From NCBI GenBank assembly GCA_001548435.1, contig AP017308.1:5279030-5343029 (forward strand): DNA of 64,000 bases. Direction: 5' to 3'. Below, piece by piece: positions 39,618 to 48,196 of this stretch. Below the pieces are notes generated by a model, which did no database searches, had not been told where the DNA came from, and saw only the letters and a list, made by a program, of their open reading frames with translations. The first letter of the stretch is position 1. Every line of letters begins with the position of its first letter. This DNA is from Leptolyngbya sp. NIES-3755. Its GTDB lineage: Bacteria > Cyanobacteriota > Cyanobacteriia > Leptolyngbyales > Leptolyngbyaceae. The position numbers and the translations under genes are program-made.

Positions 39618-41258
39618 ATGCAGCTTACCCAAGGAAAAATAGCATTCAGTGGTTGGACGATCGTGGTGATTGCGATCGCAGGTTTGGTCGCGCTGCCGAT
39701 CATTGCCGTGTTGAGTGGATTGTTTGCAGATGCTCGATCGGTCTGGCAACATTTAGCCGAAACAGTGTTATCAGATTACGTGACTAATTCGTTGCTTTTA
39801 ATGTTCTGGGTTGGATTGGGTGTCACTGTGATTGGCACTGGAACAGCTTGGTTAGTGACAATATGCCGTTTTCCAGGAAGCCGAATTTTAACCTGGGCAT
39901 TGTTGTTACCGTTGGCTGCACCCGCTTATATCTTGGCGTATGTCTATACAGACATGCTGGATTTCTTTGGGATCGTGCAGACGAGTTTGCGATCGACCTT
40001 CGGTTGGAAAACAGTGCAGGATTATTGGTTTCCGAATGTGCGATCGCTTTGGGGTGCAGCATTAATGTTAGTTTTGGTGCTGTATCCGTATGTGTATTTG
40101 TTAGCGCGATCGGCATTCTTGTCTCAATCAGTTTGTACGTTAGAAGCCAGTCGGAGTTTGGGTTGTAGTCCTTGGCAGAGTTTTAGAAAAGTTGCATTAC
40201 CGTTGGCGCGTCCCGCGATCGTGGCTGGATTATCTCTCGCATTGATGGAAACATTGAATGATTATGCAACTGTACAGTTCTTTGAAGTGAACACCTTTAC
40301 GACGGGTATTTATCGTACTTGGTTTGGAATGGGTGAAAGACTGGCAGCAACTCAATTATCAGCCTTTTTATTAATCTTTATTGTTGCCTTGATTCTGCTA
40401 GAACAATTCTCACGCGGACGCGGAAAGTACTATCAATCAAGCAGTTCGCAGGCGATTCAGAAGTATTCGCTTCAAGGATTAGCCGCGATCGCAGCTTTCT
40501 TATTTTGCATGGTTCCATTGTTACTCGGCTTCTTTGTTCCTGGTGCGTTCTTGCTGAATCTAACTTTAGAGAATTGGGAGGAAGTGTTTGATCAACGCTT
40601 TTGGACGTTTGCCAGCAATAGTTTAACAGTGTCAGGACTTGCGGCATTGGTCGCTGTGGTGGTTGGAATTATTCTGGCGTATGGTCTGAGATTAAATCGA
40701 TCGCTCACGATGCGAGTAGCGGCTTACATTGCATCAATGGGCTATGCCGTTCCAGGATCAGTCATTGCGGTTGGAATCTTAGTGCCGTTTGGCTTGTTTG
40801 ATAATACGATCGATAGTTGGATGCGATCGACTTTCAACCTTTCAACTGGATTGTTATTAAGTGGAACAATCTTTGCGCTGATCTTTGCTTACTTAGTTCG
40901 ATTTCTCGCTCTGTCGTTTAACAGCATCGAATCTAGCCTAACGAACATTAAGCCAAGTCTAGATGATGCTTCTCGTAGCTTAGGATTTGGAGCCACAAAC
41001 ACATTGTTCCGCATTCACATTCCCTTGCTTTGGAAAGGTGTGTTAGCGGCTGCAATTCTAGTGTTTGTCGATGTGATGAAAGAGCTATCAGCGACCTTGA
41101 TTATTCGACCGTTTAACTTTGATACGTTAGCCGTTCATGTGTACAATCTAGCTTCAGACGAACGGTTAGCAGAAGCTTCCGGATCAGCATTAGCGATCGT
41201 GCTAGTCGGATTAATTCCAGTTATTCTCCTCAGTTGGCAAATGGAGAAACCGGAATGA
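39618..41258 (+). CDS. fbpB: Ferric-iron ABC transporter permease (fused two-domain)
   Basis: 546 residues with about twelve membrane helices in two homologous halves, as in FbpB/FutB. Each half has the EAA loop for the ATPase: TLEASRSLGCSPWQSFRKVALP in the first and LDDASRSLGFGATNTLFRIHIP in the second. APAYILAYVYTDML and GYAVPGSVIAVGIL are typical of ferric-iron permeases. It works with the divergent FbpC ATPase. The 3' end overlaps the convergent histidine kinase by 29 bases. Confidence 0.88.
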   Translation: MQLTQGKIAFSGWTIVVIAIAGLVALPIIAVLSGLFADARSVWQHLAETVLSDYVTNSLLLMFWVGLGVTVIGTGTAWLVTICRFPGSRILTWALLLPLAAPAYILAYVYTDMLDFFGIVQTSLRSTFGWKTVQDYWFPNVRSLWGAALMLVLVLYPYVYLLARSAFLSQSVCTLEASRSLGCSPWQSFRKVALPLARPAIVAGLSLALMETLNDYATVQFFEVNTFTTGIYRTWFGMGERLAATQLSAFLLIFIVALILLEQFSRGRGKYYQSSSSQAIQKYSLQGLAAIAAFLFCMVPLLLGFFVPGAFLLNLTLENWEEVFDQRFWTFASNSLTVSGLAALVAVVVGIILAYGLRLNRSLTMRVAAYIASMGYAVPGSVIAVGILVPFGLFDNTIDSWMRSTFNLSTGLLLSGTIFALIFAYLVRFLALSFNSIESSLTNIKPSLDDASRSLGFGATNTLFRIHIPLLWKGVLAAAILVFVDVMKELSATLIIRPFNFDTLAVHVYNLASDERLAEASGSALAIVLVGLIPVILLSWQMEKPE

Positions 41259-42339
41259 TCACGGTAAAACAAGTTCCAACCTGTACAGCGCTTTTTACCG
41301 CAATTTGTCCGTTCAGTCGATCGACACATTGTTTTACGATGGCAAGTCCCAATCCCGTTCCTGCAATCCGAGTCGCATTCGAGGCACGATAAAACGATTG
41401 GAACAGTCTTGATTGTTCTGCGATCGGAATTCCAATGCCCGAATCTTGAACTTCTAACTTGAACTGATGAGCCTCGATCGACAATCGACAGCGAATTTCT
41501 CCACCATTCGGAGAGTACTTAATGCTATTGGACAAAAGATTTGCGAGAATCCGCTGAAGTAATCCTTCATCCGTCACGATCGAGGATTGCGAACCTTCAG
41601 TTGAAAATACAAGCTCATGTCGATCGGTATTCATCTGTGCTTCTTCAATCAGTTCCGCACACACTTGAACCGGATCGATTTCGCTCAAATCTAATTCTGC
41701 TTGTTCACTCCGACTCAGCATCAGAATGTCATCGAGCGTTTCTGTCATCTGCTGAATCTTCGATCGCAATCGTCGAAAATGTTTCTGTTTGCGCTCGATC
41801 GACAATTGATCGTTGTTGAGCAAGTCGATCGAAGTAGACATCACAGCCAGTGGCGATTTCAATTCATGAGCCGCATCTGCCAGAAATCGCGTCTCTTGTT
41901 CTGGTGGATCGATCTTGCGGCTAATCGTGGCAAATCCTAGCGGCTGATTGGTAAACGGCTCACGAATCAAGAACCATTGACTCTCAAACCAAATCGTTTC
42001 ACCGTGGTGCGTCATTGCCAATAGTCCACACCAATGCCCACACTCCCACAATTGCGGCACAATCGTCGCGTTCCAAATCTCTGGCGCACCTAGCATTTCA
42101 GTGAATGGCAAAAAATCGGTCAATCCCAACATCGATCGACCACTCGGATTCAAACAAAGCCAATCACCCTCGATCGACACTGCGCCAATCAAATCGGGAC
42201 TCTGTTGCGCGATCGCACTAAACCAACTCGACTCGATCCAACTCAAATCTGAGCGTGAATCTAATTGAGTCGTTAAACGAGCCGCATTCTCCAGAGCCGT
42301 GAAACTGCAAACTCTTGTCGCCTGATGAGTAGACTTCAT
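41230..42339 (-). CDS. PAS-domain sensor histidine kinase
   Basis: 369 residues from the ATG at 42339, chosen for GAGGAAGG five bases upstream. A PAS-like domain covers about residues 35-140 (SPDLIGAVSIEGDWLCLNPS, ML GLTDFLPF). HisKA has FLADAAHELKSPLAVM, with the phospho-acceptor His near 160, and the HATPase has N-box LANLLSNSIKYSPNGG, G1 DSGIGI and G2 GTGLGLAI. No transmembrane helix is seen, so it is cytoplasmic. No response regulator is adjacent, so its partner is unknown. The location beside iron-transport genes may be chance. Confidence 0.88.
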   Translation of the reverse strand: MKSTHQATRVCSFTALENAARLTTQLDSRSDLSWIESSWFSAIAQQSPDLIGAVSIEGDWLCLNPSGRSMLGLTDFLPFTEMLGAPEIWNATIVPQLWECGHWCGLLAMTHHGETIWFESQWFLIREPFTNQPLGFATISRKIDPPEQETRFLADAAHELKSPLAVMSTSIDLLNNDQLSIERKQKHFRRLRSKIQQMTETLDDILMLSRSEQAELDLSEIDPVQVCAELIEEAQMNTDRHELVFSTEGSQSSIVTDEGLLQRILANLLSNSIKYSPNGGEIRCRLSIEAHQFKLEVQDSGIGIPIAEQSRLFQSFYRASNATRIAGTGLGLAIVKQCVDRLNGQIAVKSAVQVGTCFTVIIPVSPFAN

Positions 42340-43199
42340 ATCAGCCTTCCTCGTAATCATATTACAGGGAACTGAACCAGCCTAAAATGTTCAGTGTTTA
42401 TTACTAAATAGTTTCTCTGGTTGACTTCACTTATCCGTACAATCTCGGTTCTCTTTACAAATTCTTTACTTTGTGGCGCTGAAAAGCAGGTGAAAAATCA
42501 ATGAGCGCTCGATCGTCGATTCAAATTCTCGTTTTCGTAAAATCTTTATTCTCAACTCCGTGTTTCTAAGCAGAATTCAGATTTTGAGTAACAATCTCAT
42601 TGAAATCACGGAGAAGACGCACCTCGAAAGACTACTGGATTTCACGATAAAAATCCTTGCCCTCGAACGCAACCCTTAAAAATCGTTCAATTTCTCCGTA
42701 TAGATGCAGACAAGCATTATCGTTTATCTCAGTAAATCTTCGGCAAACACTTTAATTAAATTTGCGTATTTCGACGCTTCGCGATCGTAGAGTCCTTCGC
42801 CTAGCTTGGATAGAAACCTGCCTATCCCACCGACTTCTCCGCAATAATGTCCTCATTTCTTGAGATCGCTCAAAATCAATCCTGTTCTACTTTGTGATGT
42901 CAAAGTTAAGGAAAATTTATCTTGCGTTCACAAAGGAGTTCACGACTTGCTCATTTCTTTAAGAGCGCATCCTCTAAAAGATAGTATTTTCACTAAGTAA
43001 ACAGGTAGCATTTATTGTTTCGGATCTACCTTCAAACTCTAGTATCCGTAACTTAGACACTTCTTTTCATCTAGGGATCTCTACCAACTCAGTTCAACAG
43101 AACCAACCAGGGCTGTCCTGGAATCGAGACATCATCTACCTCGCTCTATCCCCCTCGATTCCCAAGATTCGACGCAACTGATTTAGGAACGAGATTCGC
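42340..43199. other. 860-bp gene-free region upstream of the CapD-like gene
   Basis: No ORF longer than about 20 codons with a ribosome-binding site was found. It holds a GGATAG/CTATCC hairpin at 42808-42827, a GGATTT/AAATCC hairpin near 42645-42663, and an AAAGGAG (about 42938) before a 17-codon TTG frame. It probably carries promoters of both divergent neighbours and a long leader for the polysaccharide gene. Whether it encodes a small RNA cannot be decided. Confidence 0.4.
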
Positions 43200-45179
43200 A
43201 TGTGTGCAAGCTTTTCTATCTCTTCTACTTTCTTTCGGCTCTGCCAGACTCGGCTGCCCCTTCGCCTGATTAAATCCATTCTGTCTCTGCCAAAACGGAT
43301 ACGGCGCTATCTATTATTCGCGATCGACAGCACGATTTTTCTAGGGGCAACTTGTATCGCGCTGAATCTCCGATTTGAGGACTTACCGCTAATAGAGCAA
43401 CTGACGAAATATCAGGAAGCTCTGTTCTTAGTGATCCCAGTTAAGTTCTGCATTTTCTATCTTTTAGGAATGTATCGTCCGCTACTAAGACACACTGGCG
43501 TGGAGGTGCTGTGGTTGGCACTCAAGTCTGTGATTTTTAGTGAGGCAGTGTTAGTCGGATTTAGCTGGCTTTTGGGTGTGCCCGTCCTGCCGCGATCGGT
43601 TCAAATTATTTCTGCATTAATCACTTGGATTGGGGTGGTCGGAATTCGATTTTCCGTGCGTCAATTCTTGATGTTTGTGGATACCGCGCCTAAAACACAG
43701 AAGCGACGCGATCTCGTCCCACTTTCTGATGATTTAAAGCCTCAGCGCATTATTATTTATGGGGCTGGAGCGGCTGGATTTCAGCTTTCTCAAGCGTTAC
43801 TGCGTGAGTCAGCGTATGAGGTGGTTGCCTTTGTAGACGACGATCCAGAAATTCATGGACGCTTGCTCGATCGCGTTCCGATTTACAGTTCGCTGATGTT
43901 GCGATCGCTGATTGATCAGTATCATGTCACGATGATTTTGTTAGCGGTTCCATCTGCAAAACCGCATGAAAAACGTCGAATTCTCCGCAGTTTGAAGGGC
44001 TTGCCTGTGAAGGTAAAAACGGTTCCTTCGATTAGCGAAATTGTGACGGAGCGAGTGTCGATCGGTCAGATTCGGAATGTCGATATTTCTGATTTGTTAG
44101 GACGCGAGGAAGTTCTACCTGATCCAAGCCTGCTGCGGATCAATATTACAGATAAAGCTGTTCTTGTGACTGGAGCGGGTGGCTCGATCGGTTCGGAACT
44201 GTGTCGTCAAATCGCTCAGCAAAATCCGAAGTTATTAGTGCTGTATGAGTTGAATGAGTTTGCGCTGTATTCGATCGATGCAGAACTGGCAGAAACGTAC
44301 CCGCAGATTCCCCGAAAGGCGCACTTGGGATCGGTGACAGATGGCGATCGATTAGCAGAGGTTTTCCAAAAATACGAAATCGAGACGGTGTATCATGCGG
44401 CTGCCTACAAGCACGTTCCCTTAGTTGAAAGCAACGCGGCTCAAGGGATTATCAACAATGCGTATGGCACGATGGTAACGGCGCAAACTGCCGATCGCTG
44501 TGGGGTTGATACGTTTGTGTTGATTTCGACCGATAAAGCAGTTCGTCCAACGAATGTGATGGGAGCAACGAAGCGCATTGCCGAATTAGTCTTGCAGGCG
44601 TTGGCGGCAAAACCGGAGACCCATACCCGATTTGTGATGGTGCGGTTTGGCAATGTGTTGAATAGCAATGGATCGGTTGTGCCTCGATTTAAACAGCAAA
44701 TTGCAGCAGGGAAGCCGATTACGCTGACGCATCCAGAAATGACACGCTATTTTATGTCAATTCCGGAGGCTTCGCGGTTGGTTATTCAAGCGGGAGCCAT
44801 GGGACAGGGAGGCGATGTTTTTCTGCTCGATATGGGTGAACCTGTGCGGATTTATGATTTAGCCGTGCAGATGATCGAATTGAGTGGATTAGTGCCGGGA
44901 GAAGATATTGAGATCGAAATTACCGGATTGCGACCGGGTGAGAAGTTGTATGAGGAATTGTTGATTGGTGGGGATGCGATGCCGACGAATCATCCGAAGA
45001 TTTTTGGAGCGCGGGAAGCAATGATTTCGTGGGAAGAGCTAGAGCCGATGCTGGATCAGCTTTTTGTAACGGCATATCAGAAGAATCCGGCGAAATTACG
45101 ATCGGTTCTTCAAACCTTAGTGCCAGAGTATGCCCCTACTGTGAAATCGGCTTCTTCGATGAGTCGATCAACTCATTGA
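43200..45179 (+). CDS. Membrane-bound nucleotide-sugar dehydratase/epimerase (WbpM/CapD type)
   Basis: 659 residues. The N-terminal 150 residues hold four membrane helices (RYLLFAIDSTIFLGATCIAL; SVIFSEAVLVGFSWLLGVPV). A CoA-binding-like Rossmann domain follows (RIIIYGAGAAGFQLSQALL), then the catalytic SDR domain VLVTGAGGSIGSELCRQIA with HAAAYKHVPL, ISTDKAVRPTNVMGATKR and MVRFGNVLNSNGSVVP. This is the UDP-GlcNAc 4,6-dehydratase/C5-epimerase family used to make deoxy- and diamino-sugars for surface glycans. No glycosyltransferases are adjacent. A foldback repeat follows the stop. Confidence 0.92.
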   Translation: MCASFSISSTFFRLCQTRLPLRLIKSILSLPKRIRRYLLFAIDSTIFLGATCIALNLRFEDLPLIEQLTKYQEALFLVIPVKFCIFYLLGMYRPLLRHTGVEVLWLALKSVIFSEAVLVGFSWLLGVPVLPRSVQIISALITWIGVVGIRFSVRQFLMFVDTAPKTQKRRDLVPLSDDLKPQRIIIYGAGAAGFQLSQALLRESAYEVVAFVDDDPEIHGRLLDRVPIYSSLMLRSLIDQYHVTMILLAVPSAKPHEKRRILRSLKGLPVKVKTVPSISEIVTERVSIGQIRNVDISDLLGREEVLPDPSLLRINITDKAVLVTGAGGSIGSELCRQIAQQNPKLLVLYELNEFALYSIDAELAETYPQIPRKAHLGSVTDGDRLAEVFQKYEIETVYHAAAYKHVPLVESNAAQGIINNAYGTMVTAQTADRCGVDTFVLISTDKAVRPTNVMGATKRIAELVLQALAAKPETHTRFVMVRFGNVLNSNGSVVPRFKQQIAAGKPITLTHPEMTRYFMSIPEASRLVIQAGAMGQGGDVFLLDMGEPVRIYDLAVQMIELSGLVPGEDIEIEITGLRPGEKLYEELLIGGDAMPTNHPKIFGAREAMISWEELEPMLDQLFVTAYQKNPAKLRSVLQTLVPEYAPTVKSASSMSRSTH

Positions 45180-45209
45180 TTGAAGTTGGGTGTGAGCAGA
45201 GTGGGTTGC

Positions 45210-45433
45210 GCCCTCACCCTCTCCCCTGTACACACAAGTCTTGGATCGCTGCGTTTCAGTCGGCTTCAGCCCCCTAAATCCCCCAAAATTGGGGGACTTT
45301 GAATCTGAAGCATCACTGGAATCAGAGAACTTTTTCTGGCTCAAAGTCCCCCAGAATGGGGGATTTAGGGGGCGAAAGATCTCAGCAACGACACGATCAA
45401 CCGACTTGTGTGTACAGGGTAGGGGAGAAGGGC
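45210..45433. repeat. Nested foldback repeat (MITE-like), about 225 bp
   Basis: Three nested inverted repeats share one centre near 45322. Outer arms: 17 bp at 45224-45240 and 45403-45419 (perfect, extended imperfectly to 45210 and 45433 by C-rich/G-rich flanks). Middle arms: 17 bp at 45269-45285 and 45357-45373, perfect, of the form GCCCCCTAAATCCCCCA. Inner arms: 12 bp at 45291-45302 and 45341-45352. The motif of C-tracts around TAAAT is one I associate with repeats scattered in cyanobacterial genomes. No transposase ORF lies inside. It sits between convergent genes and could also block read-through. Confidence 0.75.
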
Positions 45434-45451
45434 TGGGGACGAGAGCTAGAA

Positions 45452-47062
45452 CTAATTCGCGGTCTGAGAAGCAACAGTCTGTTTATTCTCCATGTTCTGC
45501 AACGAGGCATAAAGGCGATTCAACGCATTCACATAAGCTTGCGCGGATGCCACGATAATGTCTGTATTGGCAGAATGTCCAGAGAAAATACGATCGCCAT
45601 ATTTCAATCGAATCGTCACTTCTCCGATCGCATCAATTCCCGCTGTCACCGATTGCACCGAGAATTCGATCAGTTGATTCGGCACATTCACAACTCGATT
45701 GATCGCTTTGTAAACCGCATCGACTGGACCTGTTCCCGTTGCTGCATCGGTTAATTCTTCGCCATCGGGATTGATTAAGCGAACGGTTGCAGTGGGACAA
45801 GCCGTATTTCCACAAGACACTTGAACCAGTTCTAAGCGGAACAGTTCGGGAACTTGTTGAACTTCATCATTGACGATCGACTCTAAATCTCGATCGGTAA
45901 CTTCTTTCTTCTTGTCCGCCAGTTCCTTGAATCGAACAAATGCTTTGTTAATCTCTTGATCGGTCAACTCAAAGCCGAGTTCGTTTAAGCGCGATCGAAA
46001 CGCATTGCGACCGGAGTGTTTGCCCAGAACTAACAAAGTATCTGTCAGCCCGATCGTTTTCGCATCCATGATTTCGTAGGTTTGCCGATTCTTCAGCATT
46101 CCATCCTGGTGAATTCCGGACTCGTGTGCGAACGCATTTGCACCGACGATCGCTTTATTCGGCTGCACCAACATTCCGGTGAGATTGGAAACCATGCGCG
46201 AGGTTTTGTAAATCTCTTGAGTGTTGATGTTCGTCAGTGGCGTTTCCGATTCGACGGGACGATCGAGATAGGGATTGAAATACGATCGACGAACGTGCAG
46301 TGCCATGACTAATTCTTCGAGCGAGGCATTTCCAGCCCGTTCTCCGATGCCGTTGATCGTACATTCAAGCTGACGCGCTCCATTTTTCACCGCTTCGAGG
46401 AAGCAAGCGACGGCTAATCCTAAATCGTTGTGACCGTGAACGGAAATGATGGCTTGGTCAACGTTCGGGACATTTTCTTTAATGCCGCGAATCATTGCGC
46501 CGAATTCGCTTGGAGTCATGTAGCCAACTGTATCCGGAATATTGATCGTTTTAGCTCCAGCCGCGATCGCAGCTTCCAACACTTGATACAGATATTCAGG
46601 GTCAGACCGAGCGGCATCCATCGGAGAGAATTCGACATCATCCACGAACGATTTGGCATACGCGACCATGTCTTGAGCGATCGACAAAACTTCCGATCGA
46701 CTCTTTTTCAACTGATATTCCAAATGGATATCCGAAGTAGAAATAAACGTGTGAATTCTCGGTTTGGCAGCAGGTTTGAGTGCTTCGGCAGCAGCTTTGA
46801 TATCGGCTGGAATCGCTCGTGCCAAACTGCAAATCGTTGGACCATCGGGAGTTCCGACCGCTTGAGCAATCTTTTGAACGGCTTCAAAATCTCCAGGGCT
46901 GGCAAAAGCAAAACCCGCTTCGATGATGTCTACACCAAGTCGAGCAAGCTGACGTGCGATCGTAAGTTTTTCATCCACGTGAAGGGTTGCGCCGGGGCAC
47001 TGTTCGCCATCGCGCAAAGTGGTATCGAAAATCAGAATGCGATCGGAATGAGATGCGTTCAT
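45452..47062 (-). CDS. leuA: 2-isopropylmalate synthase
   Basis: 536 residues from the ATG at 47062 (MNASHSD); a GTG-like upstream start in frame at 47128 is less likely. LeuA condenses acetyl-CoA with 2-oxoisovalerate in leucine biosynthesis. Metal/substrate motifs: [13 protein letters not shown] at the start, [25 protein letters not shown] and [12 protein letters not shown]. The C-terminal domain ([39 protein letters not shown]) is the allosteric leucine-feedback domain. The gene is monocistronic. Confidence 0.96.
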   Translation of the reverse strand: MNASHSDRILIFDTTLRDGEQCPGATLHVDEKLTIARQLARLGVDIIEAGFAFASPGDFEAVQKIAQAVGTPDGPTICSLARAIPADIKAAAEALKPAAKPRIHTFISTSDIHLEYQLKKSRSEVLSIAQDMVAYAKSFVDDVEFSPMDAARSDPEYLYQVLEAAIAAGAKTINIPDTVGYMTPSEFGAMIRGIKENVPNVDQAIISVHGHNDLGLAVACFLEAVKNGARQLECTINGIGERAGNASLEELVMALHVRRSYFNPYLDRPVESETPLTNINTQEIYKTSRMVSNLTGMLVQPNKAIVGANAFAHESGIHQDGMLKNRQTYEIMDAKTIGLTDTLLVLGKHSGRNAFRSRLNELGFELTDQEINKAFVRFKELADKKKEVTDRDLESIVNDEVQQVPELFRLELVQVSCGNTACPTATVRLINPDGEELTDAATGTGPVDAVYKAINRVVNVPNQLIEFSVQSVTAGIDAIGEVTIRLKYGDRIFSGHSANTDIIVASAQAYVNALNRLYASLQNMENKQTVASQTAN

Positions 47063-47193
47063 AGCTCGACTTGTATAGTTGTAGTGTACTGTCGTTACGA
47101 ATCGGTTCGCGCCTAAGTTGCAGCGCAAAACTGTAGTGATTGTAACGCGAATTGTAGTACGCGACTTCGTCGAGTCAGAACATCCTGACCGAA

Positions 47194-47712
47194 TTAGTAA
47201 TCCGCCTTCTCGATATGCGATCGAATATCGTTCAGATCAATATATCGATCGGTGACATTCCGCAATTCTCGTGCGATCATGCCCTCGGTCGAAACCACTG
47301 TGATGTGAGTATTTTTCGAGCGCAATTGTTCGATCGCCCGTTCAAAATCGCCATCACCGCTGAATAAAATCACTCGATTGTATTGCTCGACCGTGTTAAA
47401 CATATCGACCACAATTTCGATATCGAGATTGGCTTTTTGCGAATAGCGACCCGAAGTATCGTCGTAGTATTCTTTCAAAATCTTGGTTCTCACGGTGTAG
47501 CCAAGACTGATCAAAGCATCTCGAAACCCGCGCTGGTCTTGGGGATCTTTCAGCCCGGTATACCAATAGGCATTGATCAATTCGACCGTTTTTTCAGTCG
47601 TGAAATACTCTAAAACGCGCTTGGGATCAAAAAACCATCCATTTTTCTGCTGTGCATAGAACATATTGTTTCCGTCTACAAAAATAGAGAGACGGTTCAT
47701 CGAGTAATGCAT
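47194..47712 (-). CDS. NYN-domain protein of the LabA/DUF88 family
   Basis: About 172 residues from the ATG at 47712 ([19 protein letters not shown]); an ATG at 47700 and a longer frame are alternatives. The NYN fold shows [12 protein letters not shown], the second acidic cluster LDIEIVVDM and [18 protein letters not shown]. Cyanobacterial LabA affects circadian output through KaiC-dependent gene expression, while other members may be RNases. Whether this is LabA or a paralogue cannot be told. It lies between leuA and the CHASE2 kinase. Confidence 0.82.
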   Translation of the reverse strand: MHYSMNRLSIFVDGNNMFYAQQKNGWFFDPKRVLEYFTTEKTVELINAYWYTGLKDPQDQRGFRDALISLGYTVRTKILKEYYDDTSGRYSQKANLDIEIVVDMFNTVEQYNRVILFSGDGDFERAIEQLRSKNTHITVVSTEGMIARELRNVTDRYIDLNDIRSHIEKADY

Positions 47713-48196
47713 AGAAGCTAAAGACCTAAAATTTGTAGAAGCAAAAATGTGAATAATTAATTTTAGCAACGGAAAACAGAGAGCGAACTAGAAAATCGTG
47801 CAACTTTGATCAGTTTTACGATAGAATGCCTCGCTGCCTCAAGGTCTCACCAACTTCTACGCGGCTGCGATCGCGAGTTGCCCTCTGACAAATCCACTTT
47901 GCTTGAGCACCAGAAAAAACCACAGTGCCCGACTAGAATGAGTTCGACCCTTGAGTTTTGAAGCGCCAGGAGCAGGGAGAGCGCAACGGAATTTTAGGAG
48001 ATTTTCTAACATTTGGAATTTGATTTATACCACAGTAAGATATAGCGCTTTACATTAGTTAATTAAAGCAATTAAAACAGTTCCTCCGCTATTAGACTGA
48101 TTTTTCCATCAAAATTGTGCGATTCTATGACTGAGTTGGAACGAGCAGGTTGCAGAATCGTCCTGAATTGATCAAGACGTGCGTGATTAATCAAAC
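47713..48196. other. Gene-free region between LabA-like and kinase genes
   Basis: 480 bp. Apart from the promoter candidate below, I see GC-rich patches around 47830-47980 with no ORF, no tRNA-like fold and no recognised repeat. One A-G-G-A-G before 48000 is not followed by a start codon. Confidence 0.4.
48013..48041 (+). promoter_or_regulatory. Candidate sigma70 promoter of the CHASE2 kinase gene
   Basis: TTGGAA (48013-48018) and TAAGAT (48036-48041) are separated by exactly 17 bases. The start would be near 48048, about 150 bases before the first start codon. Confidence 0.35.

Noticed and set aside
46430-47116. 228-codon plus-strand frame opposite leuA
   Set aside because: It lies wholly antisense to leuA, whose motifs are complete; the translated sequence is Arg/Ser/Phe-rich and unlike a protein.
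47830-47990. tRNA gene in the GC-rich intergenic patch
   Set aside because: GAGTTCGACCC recalls a T-loop, but no acceptor, D or anticodon stem can be built around it.
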